A DNA stretch of 6,954 nucleotides, taken from positions 17,303 to 24,256 of the forward strand of contig DISL01000038.1 of NCBI GenBank assembly GCA_002421845.1, written 5' to 3'. Below are positions 1 through 4,516 of this stretch, in pieces. The position numbers were made by a program, and so were the translations under genes. Below the pieces are notes generated by a model. The model ran no database searches and was not told where the DNA came from. It saw only the letters and a list, made by a program, of their open reading frames with translations. This DNA comes from Epsilonproteobacteria bacterium UBA6211. GTDB taxonomy: Bacteria; Campylobacterota; Campylobacteria; Campylobacterales; Arcobacteraceae. Within the stretch, counting starts at the first letter, position 1. Every line of letters starts with the position of its first letter.

Positions 1-1
1 T

Positions 2-1102
2 TTAGAAGCTAATAAAACTAAAAAACCACAATTTGGATTTGAAGAGGGTAAAATTCTCAATGGATTTAGAAATGTTTTTCCTATCATATTTAATGGTGAA
101 TTTTATGGTACCGTTGAACTTTCCAATTCCTTTGATACATTTAGTGAAACTCTACACAAAAACTTTCCTTTAGAATTCAAACTCCTTATAACAAAAGAGT
201 ATGTTAATAGCAAAGTTTTTCCTGAACTTGTAAATAAATATTACAAACCATCTTCCGTGAGTGATTTTTTTTATGAAGAAAACAGTGTACAAACAAGTAG
301 CGAAGGTAGATATATCAATAAAGTACAACTTGGTAACATAGACAAACAATTAAAAACATTAAATATAGATAGTGATTTACAAACACGAAAAGTATTTGTT
401 AAATCTCTAAAAGTAGGGAATAAACACTATATCATCACCTTCGTACCGGTAAGTGATTTTAATAGAACAATCAACACCTATGTAGCCTCATACGTGGAAG
501 ATGACTCTATTTATCAAGAACAAAAATCGTATTATATATTTTTGTTCTTTTCCCATATACTATTTATATCATTATTTATGGTTTATATGATTAGATACTT
601 CTTTGATGAAAAAAATAAGTTTATGAAAAAAGCATATATAGACTCGCTTACAAAGGTATATACAAGAGCAAAGTTCAACTACGATATATCAAAAATAATA
701 GATGAAGATGAACTACAAGACTATAGTTTCATTTTATTTGATATAGACCATTTCAAAAATGTAAATGACACCTATGGTCATGATATTGGAGACATTGTAT
801 TACAAGAGTTTGCAACCATCGTAAAACAAGCTATCAGAGACAATGATATGGTGTACAGATGGGGTGGTGAAGAGTTTATTATTTTAGTAAGAGATAAAAA
901 CAAAGAACATTTAGACATTTTAACAGACAAGCTAAGAAATGCTATAACAAACTTTAATTTCACAAAAGTTGGATTTTTGAGTAGTAGTTTTGGTGTTGCC
1001 ATAGCTACCCCTACAGATACAAAAGATACCCTATTAAAAAGAGCAGATGAGAAACTCTACCAAGCAAAACAAAGCGGTAGAAACTGTGTAGTTATGGATT
1101 GA
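2..1102 (+). CDS. Membrane-anchored diguanylate cyclase (GGDEF), 5' end outside window
   Basis: The reading frame is open from base 2, so the visible 366 residues are the C-terminal part of a longer protein. The GTG at 257 is an internal codon, because the residues before it continue the sensor region without a break. Visible residues 1 to about 175 look like a Cache-type extracytoplasmic sensor (segment with FRNVFPI and GTVEL near residues 23-40). One membrane helix follows at about 177-201 (bases 530-604), then a GGDEF domain to the end. The active-site motif is GGEEF (863-877), preceded by an intact RxxD inhibitory site (RDND, 836-847) five residues upstream. DIDHFKNVNDTYGHD is the usual nucleotide- and metal-binding stretch. 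The domain should make cyclic di-GMP from two GTP at the inner face of the membrane in response to an unknown ligand. No EAL domain follows. Catalytic activity and product inhibition are inferred from the intact motifs; the ligand is unknown. Confidence 0.93.
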   Translation, partial: LEANKTKKPQFGFEEGKILNGFRNVFPIIFNGEFYGTVELSNSFDTFSETLHKNFPLEFKLLITKEYVNSKVFPELVNKYYKPSSVSDFFYEENSVQTSSEGRYINKVQLGNIDKQLKTLNIDSDLQTRKVFVKSLKVGNKHYIITFVPVSDFNRTINTYVASYVEDDSIYQEQKSYYIFLFFSHILFISLFMVYMIRYFFDEKNKFMKKAYIDSLTKVYTRAKFNYDISKIIDEDELQDYSFILFDIDHFKNVNDTYGHDIGDIVLQEFATIVKQAIRDNDMVYRWGGEEFIILVRDKNKEHLDILTDKLRNAITNFNFTKVGFLSSSFGVAIATPTDTKDTLLKRADEKLYQAKQSGRNCVVMD

Positions 1103-1133
1103 TAGGAAATCCCATCAATCCAAATATCTTTTT
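1096..1133 (+). terminator. Hairpin shared by two convergent gene ends, probable terminator
   Basis: GGATTGAT (1096-1103) pairs perfectly with ATCAATCC (1114-1121). Inside it, after one A/C mismatch, GG pairs with CC around an AAAT tetraloop. Seven bases after the stem comes TTTTT (1129-1133). The stem contains the stop codon of the cyclase gene (1100-1102) and the stop codon of aguB (1115-1117, minus strand). For plus-strand transcripts it resembles a weak intrinsic terminator. On the minus strand the stem is followed by no U-run, so termination of the aguB transcript here is less certain. Confidence 0.55.
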
Positions 1134-2029
1134 GTAAGTCCAGAGTAATTTTCTATTCTTCTATCTCTTAAAAATGGCCATATTCTTCTAACATCCGTAG
1201 TTCTTTGTTTATCTATCTCTATAAATATTACCTTTTCATCTTCGCTATTTGCATGGGTCAAAAACTCACCTTGAGGTCCACAAACAAATGAATTACCCCA
1301 AAATCTAATACCATCAAGTACCTCCGTGCTATCTTTTTCAAATCCTACACGGTTTACCGATATGACCGGTAAGCCGTTTGCTACCGCGTGTGACCTTTGG
1401 ATAGTAATCCAAGCATTTAGTTGTCTATCTTTTTCTTCAGTAGTATCACCGTCAAACCAACCTATAGCAGTAGGGTATATAAGTATCTCCGCACCTCTAA
1501 GTGCCATAAGCCTCGCAGCTTCAGGATACCACTGATCCCAACAAACCAAAACACCAAGCTTACCGACACTCGTACTTATAGGCTCAAAACCTAAATCACC
1601 CGGTGTAAAATAAAACTTCTCATAAAACCCAGGATCATCGGGAATGTGCATTTTTCTATATTTCCCCGCAACACTTCCGTCACATTCAAAAACTACTGCC
1701 GTGTTGTGATAAAGTCCAGGAGCACGTGCCTCGAAAAGTGAACTTACCAATACTACCTTGTTCTGCTTTGCTACATTTGACCAGTATTTTACGTCTTCTT
1801 CAAAGCTGTTTGCATAAGAGCAAAATTCCGTATTTTCACTTTGACAAAAATACTCAGTTTGATGCAACTCTTGCAATACTACAAGCTTCGCCCCACCCTT
1901 AGCAGCTTCAGCTACCATAGACGAAGTTACCGCTATCGTAGCCTCCTTTGAACCATGAAATTTTTGTTGAATAAGTGCGGTTTTGAGTCGTGAGTCGTGA
2001 GTCGTGAGTCGTGAATTGTTATTTGCCAT
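1115..2029 (-). CDS. aguB: N-carbamoylputrescine amidohydrolase
   Basis: This 304-residue nitrilase-superfamily enzyme hydrolyses N-carbamoylputrescine to putrescine, CO2 and ammonia, the last step of the agmatine route to putrescine in the cytoplasm. The Glu-Lys-Cys triad is visible: E54 in VLQELHQTEYFCQ, K126 in KYRKMHIP and C163 in VCWDQWYPE. The second conserved Glu is E137 in GFYEKFYF. The substrate-class signature HIPDDPGFYEKFYF is typical of AguB rather than of generic nitrilases. The ATG at 2029 has AAGGA (2040-2036) six bases upstream. No other ATG, GTG or TTG occurs in frame before the conserved strand TALIQQKFHG, so this start is effectively forced. As a result residues 6-15 (SRLTTHDSRL) are encoded by a heptamer tandem repeat and form an extension of about 14 residues that the family normally lacks. 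It lies 34 bases after aguA, which makes its substrate. Family assignment is secure; the role of the extension is unknown. Confidence 0.95.
   Translation of the reverse strand: MANNNSRLTTHDSRLKTALIQQKFHGSKEATIAVTSSMVAEAAKGGAKLVVLQELHQTEYFCQSENTEFCSYANSFEEDVKYWSNVAKQNKVVLVSSLFEARAPGLYHNTAVVFECDGSVAGKYRKMHIPDDPGFYEKFYFTPGDLGFEPISTSVGKLGVLVCWDQWYPEAARLMALRGAEILIYPTAIGWFDGDTTEEKDRQLNAWITIQRSHAVANGLPVISVNRVGFEKDSTEVLDGIRFWGNSFVCGPQGEFLTHANSEDEKVIFIEIDKQRTTDVRRIWPFLRDRRIENYSGLTKRYLD
1985..2019. repeat. Heptamer tandem array A, GAGTCGT x4 plus one variant, inside aguB
   Basis: Four perfect copies of GAGTCGT (1985-2012) are followed by GAATTGT (2013-2019). On the coding strand this reads through codons 4-15 of aguB. 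The consensus and the divergent last unit match array C upstream of hinT, so the two are probably copies of one dispersed element. Confidence 0.93.
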
Positions 2030-2035
2030 ATATTA

Positions 2036-2040
2036 TCCTT
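2036..2040 (-). promoter_or_regulatory. Ribosome binding site of aguB
   Basis: AAGGA on the minus strand lies six bases before the ATG at 2029. It supports the start upstream of the repeat-encoded residues. It abuts the TTTTTAC heptamer array. Confidence 0.75.
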
Positions 2041-2067
2041 TTTTACTTTTTACCTTTTACTTTTTAC
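2040..2067. repeat. Heptamer tandem array B, TTTTTAC x4, between aguA and aguB
   Basis: The units are TTTTTAC, TTTTTAC, CTTTTAC and TTTTTAC. The array fills most of the 34-base gap between aguA and aguB. Its last unit contains the TAA stop codon of aguA (2066-2064, read on the minus strand). The motif differs from array A but has the same seven-base period. Confidence 0.88.
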
Positions 2068-3047
2068 CTAATTCTAGTTCCTCTTGGGTATTGCATCGTA
2101 CAACAATGCAAACTCCCATGTTGTCTTATTATTTTAGAACAATCAATCCCTATTATATCACGGTTTGGAAACAACTCGGTAAATAAATCTAAAGCTTGTT
2201 TATCACTTTTGTCATTGTATATAGGGACTAATACAGCACCGTTTATAACCAAAAAGTTTGCATAACTTGCCGGAAGTCTCTCATCATCATAATATTTTGC
2301 ACTTATCCACGGCAATGCAAAAGATTGAAAAGGCAATTTTTTCACTTCATCTTCCATAGATTTCAACGCTTCATAATGTATATCATCTTTATCGTCGCAA
2401 GATTGATAAACTATAGTATTTTCGTCGGTAAACCTTACCAACATATCTATATGTGAGTCCGTATCGTCACCCTCTAAAAATCCGTTTTCTACCCAAATAA
2501 CTTCACAAAGTCCCAAATCATCTTTGAGCTTTTGTTCTATCTCTTCTTTAGTAAAACTTGGATTTCTATTCTCTTCCAAAAGACAATCCGTAGTCGTAAG
2601 AATAACACCCTTACCGTTTGAGTCAATACTACCGCCTTCTAAAACAAAGTCATAGCTTTTTACATCCTGAAACAATTTTTTAGTCAATTCATTATCTTTT
2701 GAAGCATCAAATTTATTTCCCCATCCGTTAAAAATATAATCAAGTACCTCGATTTTACCTTCATTTTCTATTGTAATACCGCCAAAATCCCTACACCATG
2801 TATCATTTGATTCAACTTTTTTAAGTATTATATTATCTATATTTTTAATATTTTTGATTGTATCGTCTTCCATATAACAAACAATACAAGGCTGATATTT
2901 AGCTATACTCACAGCTATTTCTTCAAAAACAGGTATCATTTCATCAAGATACTGTCCCCAGTCGCTGTTTGAGTGCGGGAACATAAGCTGAACAAACTCT
3001 TGATCTTCCCACTCTGCCGGTAATCTTTTTTTAGACAAGTTTTCCAA
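2064..3047 (-). CDS. aguA: Agmatine deiminase (agmatine iminohydrolase)
   Basis: This 327-residue protein belongs to the peptidyl-arginine-deiminase-like group of the guanidine-modifying superfamily. It converts agmatine to N-carbamoylputrescine and ammonia in the cytoplasm. The signatures appear in order: RLPAEWE at the N-terminus, WCRDFGG (W84, R86, D87), EGGSID (E137), the histidine motif SHIDMLVRF (H199, D201), and GSLHCCTMQYPRG near the C-terminus with catalytic cysteine C315. The chosen start is TTG at 3047, because GGGAG (3058-3054) lies six bases upstream; a second TTG at 3038 has only a weak site. The gene starts 17 bases before the hinT stop, so its ribosome binding site lies inside hinT and translation is probably coupled. 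The last residues (TRIR) run into heptamer array B, which provides the stop codon, so the original C-terminus may have been altered by a few residues. With aguB it gives a two-step agmatine-to-putrescine pathway. Confidence 0.95.
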   Translation of the reverse strand: MENLSKKRLPAEWEDQEFVQLMFPHSNSDWGQYLDEMIPVFEEIAVSIAKYQPCIVCYMEDDTIKNIKNIDNIILKKVESNDTWCRDFGGITIENEGKIEVLDYIFNGWGNKFDASKDNELTKKLFQDVKSYDFVLEGGSIDSNGKGVILTTTDCLLEENRNPSFTKEEIEQKLKDDLGLCEVIWVENGFLEGDDTDSHIDMLVRFTDENTIVYQSCDDKDDIHYEALKSMEDEVKKLPFQSFALPWISAKYYDDERLPASYANFLVINGAVLVPIYNDKSDKQALDLFTELFPNRDIIGIDCSKIIRQHGSLHCCTMQYPRGTRIR

Positions 3048-3357
3048 GTTTTTCTCCCGCTAAGATATGAAAATGGATATGAGGAACCTCTTGCCCACCG
3101 TCAACTCCGATATTTGTAATCATTCTATAACCGCTATTTTTTACACCTAAAACAGACACAACTTCTTGCATAAACGTAGTCATTTCAGCCATAGCTGACG
3201 CAGTTACATCATTGAAGTCTTTAAAATGCTCTTTTGGTATCACCAAAGCATGAACTTTTGCTTGAGGATTAATATCATAAAATGCCAAAAACTTATCATT
3301 TTCTAAAATCTTTTTTGAAGGTATTTTACCCTCTGCAATAGCACAAAATATACACAT
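3031..3357 (-). CDS. hinT: HIT-family (histidine triad) nucleotide-binding protein
   Basis: This 108-residue cytosolic protein is of the HINT branch; relatives are dimeric purine nucleoside phosphoramidases acting on AMP-linked substrates. The histidine triad is PHIHFHIL (H93, H95, H97), and the N-terminus MCIFCAIAEGKIPSK carries the CxxC typical of bacterial members. The ATG at 3357 has AAGGA (3370-3366) eight bases upstream. A longer frame from TTG at 3420 exists, but its extra 21 residues are translated from heptamer array C and the 5' leader, and the family begins at MCIFC. The protein is slightly short at the C-terminus, ending soon after the triad where aguA begins in an overlapping frame. 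It is the first gene of the hinT-aguA-aguB operon and diverges from pheS. Whether HinT acts on a polyamine-related substrate cannot be told from the sequence. Confidence 0.93.
   Translation of the reverse strand: MCIFCAIAEGKIPSKKILENDKFLAFYDINPQAKVHALVIPKEHFKDFNDVTASAMAEMTTFMQEVVSVLGVKNSGYRMITNIGVDGGQEVPHIHFHILAGEKLGKLV
3054..3058 (-). promoter_or_regulatory. Ribosome binding site of aguA inside hinT
   Basis: GGGAG on the minus strand lies six bases before the TTG at 3047 and decides between the two candidate TTG starts (3047 and 3038). It is contained in the last codons of hinT, which suggests coupled translation. Confidence 0.65.
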
Positions 3358-3365
3358 CTTAATTT

Positions 3366-3370
3366 TCCTT
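3366..3370 (-). promoter_or_regulatory. Ribosome binding site of hinT
   Basis: AAGGA on the minus strand, eight bases before the ATG at 3357, supports the short form of hinT. It lies five bases beyond the base of the leader hairpin (3376-3448), so it should remain unpaired. Confidence 0.75.
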
Positions 3371-3375
3371 TGTAT

Positions 3376-3448
3376 TCGTGAGTCGTAAGTAGTGAGTCGT
3401 AAATTGTATTCTCTCCACAACTCACGACTTACTATTCACTACTGACGA
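3376..3448 (-). repeat. Imperfect 32-base inverted repeat (arrays C and D), hinT leader hairpin
   Basis: Arm 3376-3407 pairs with arm 3417-3448 around a nine-base loop, with 25 of 32 positions complementary. In minus-strand RNA three of the seven mismatches become G-U pairs. Each arm is an array of degenerate heptamers. Array C (3380-3407) reads GAGTCGT, AAGTAGT, GAGTCGT, AAATTGT; array D (3417-3444), on the opposite strand, reads CAGTAGT, GAATAGT, AAGTCGT, GAGTTGT. The structure lies between the predicted hinT promoter and its ribosome binding site, so it should form at the very 5' end of the hinT-aguA-aguB mRNA. Confidence 0.85.
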
Positions 3449-3457
3449 TTTTAGAAT

Positions 3458-3486
3458 ATTATAACCTATTTCTAATAAATTTTTGG
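3458..3486 (-). promoter_or_regulatory. Predicted promoter of hinT-aguA-aguB
   Basis: A perfect TATAAT -10 element lies on the minus strand (3463-3458), preceded by GGT and AT-rich DNA. No good TTGACA is seen at the expected place (about 3486-3481), which is normal for housekeeping promoters in Campylobacterota. Transcription would begin near 3451, giving a leader of about 95 bases that opens with the inverted repeat. Confidence 0.6.
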
Positions 3487-3493
3487 ATACAAT
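3465..3493 (+). promoter_or_regulatory. Predicted promoter of pheS-pheT-aroA
   Basis: TACAAT (3488-3493), preceded by a T-rich stretch, fits a Campylobacterota -10 element; no clear -35 is present. Transcription would start near 3500, leaving a leader of only about 20 bases before the pheS start. That leaves no room for a Phe leader peptide or T-box. The promoter interlocks with the divergent hinT promoter. Confidence 0.5.
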
Positions 3494-3509
3494 ATCGCAC
3501 TTTTAAGAT

Positions 3510-3513
3510 GGAG
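3510..3513 (+). promoter_or_regulatory. Ribosome binding site of pheS
   Basis: GGAG lies seven bases before the TTG at 3521. It supports this non-ATG start, which gives the expected full-length N-terminus (MQEWLDKIYK). Confidence 0.7.
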
Positions 3514-3520
3514 TATTACA

Positions 3521-4516
3521 TTGCAAGAATGGTTAGATAAGATTTACAAAACTTCACATATTGATGAATTAGAAACGATTAGGATTGATTTGTTCGGTAA
3601 AAAAGGGTTGCTTACATTAGAGTTTGCAAGACTAAAAGATATACCAAACGAACAAAAAAAAGAGTTTGCACAAAATCTAAATGAACAAAGAGATGTTTTA
3701 ACAAAAGCTCTAGAGATAAAAAAAGCTGAACTTGATGCAAAAGAACTTGAAAAAACTCTTCAAGCAGATAAAATCGATGTAACAAGATTTAATTCAAATG
3801 GCTCAAATATAGGGGCTTATCATCCTGTTGCCTATACAATGGATAGAATTATCAAATATTTCCAAAATCTAAATTTTGCAGTAGAAATAGGACCGATGGT
3901 AGAAGACGACTTTCATAACTTTGAGGCATTAAACCTTCCTAAATACCACCCTGCAAGGGATATGCAAGATACATTTTACTGTAAAGATATGATGCTTCTT
4001 AGAACTCACACAAGCCCTGTTCAAATAAGAACAATGATGAATCAAAAACCACCTATTAGAATGATTGCCCCAGGACGTGTTTTTAGAAGAGATTTTGACC
4101 TCACACATACACCTATGTTCAACCAAATAGAGGGTCTTGTAGTAGATAGTAGCGATAAAATATCTTTTGCAAATTTAAAACATGTTTTAACGGAATTTTT
4201 ACAACATATGTTTGGAAATGTAGAGGTTAGATTTAGACCTAGCTTTTTCCCGTTTACGGAGCCTAGTGCAGAAGTTGATATAAGCTGTATATTCTGTGGA
4301 GGTGACGGCTGTCGTGTGTGTTCTCACACCGGTTGGCTTGAAGTTTTAGGGTGCGGAATAGTAGATGAAAACGTATTCAAATCTGTCGGATATGAAAATG
4401 TAAGCGGTTATGCTTTTGGTTTGGGTGTTGAGAGATTTGCAATGCTTATACATAAAATCGGAGATTTGAGATCTTTATTTGAGAGTGATTTGAGATTATT
4501 AGGACAGTTTAAATGA
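3521..4516 (+). CDS. pheS: Phenylalanyl-tRNA synthetase alpha subunit
   Basis: This 331-residue alpha subunit of the cytoplasmic alpha2-beta2 enzyme activates phenylalanine with ATP and charges tRNA-Phe. Residues 1-90 form the N-terminal coiled-coil arm that contacts tRNA; the class II catalytic core follows. Visible signatures are GAYHPVAYTMDRI near 98-110, RTHTSPVQIRTM (161-172), motif 2 GRVFRRDFDLTHTPMFNQIEG (185-205, with the break after F187), and motif 3 GLGVERFAML (300-309). An insertion at 256-267 carries four cysteines (CIFC and CRVC) and may bind zinc; similar cysteine-rich segments occur in PheS of several bacterial groups but not in Escherichia coli. The start is TTG, supported by GGAG seven bases upstream. 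It overlaps pheT by four bases (ATGA), which points to coupled translation and equal amounts of the two subunits. Confidence 0.98.
   Translation: MQEWLDKIYKTSHIDELETIRIDLFGKKGLLTLEFARLKDIPNEQKKEFAQNLNEQRDVLTKALEIKKAELDAKELEKTLQADKIDVTRFNSNGSNIGAYHPVAYTMDRIIKYFQNLNFAVEIGPMVEDDFHNFEALNLPKYHPARDMQDTFYCKDMMLLRTHTSPVQIRTMMNQKPPIRMIAPGRVFRRDFDLTHTPMFNQIEGLVVDSSDKISFANLKHVLTEFLQHMFGNVEVRFRPSFFPFTEPSAEVDISCIFCGGDGCRVCSHTGWLEVLGCGIVDENVFKSVGYENVSGYAFGLGVERFAMLIHKIGDLRSLFESDLRLLGQFK

Noticed and set aside
778..1002. Minus-strand frame opposite the GGDEF domain
   Set aside because: It is an antisense shadow of conserved GGDEF coding sequence without a convincing product.
1326..1535. Plus-strand frame opposite aguB
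   Set aside because: It is an antisense shadow of the conserved nitrilase core; no ribosome site or motif supports it.
2004..2265. Two overlapping plus-strand frames of 60 and 84 codons opposite the aguA 3' end
   Set aside because: They run antisense through the TTTTTAC repeat and the conserved C-terminus of aguA, giving low-complexity hydrophobic peptides with no family resemblance.
3358..3420. N-terminal extension of hinT from the TTG at 3420
   Set aside because: The extra 21 residues are translated from the heptamer repeat and leader. The family begins at MCIFC, and the ATG at 3357 has its own AAGGA site.
3376..3448. Possible CRISPR array or riboswitch upstream of hinT
   Set aside because: The repeats are seven bases long with no spacers, and the fold is a simple hairpin of repeat units with no known aptamer core visible.
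3494..3520. Possible phenylalanine attenuator or T-box before pheS
   Set aside because: The leader after the predicted promoter is only about 20 bases, too short for a leader peptide, T-box or alternative stems.
3929..4126. Minus-strand frame opposite pheS
   Set aside because: It is antisense to the catalytic motif 2 region of pheS and shows no independent coding signal.
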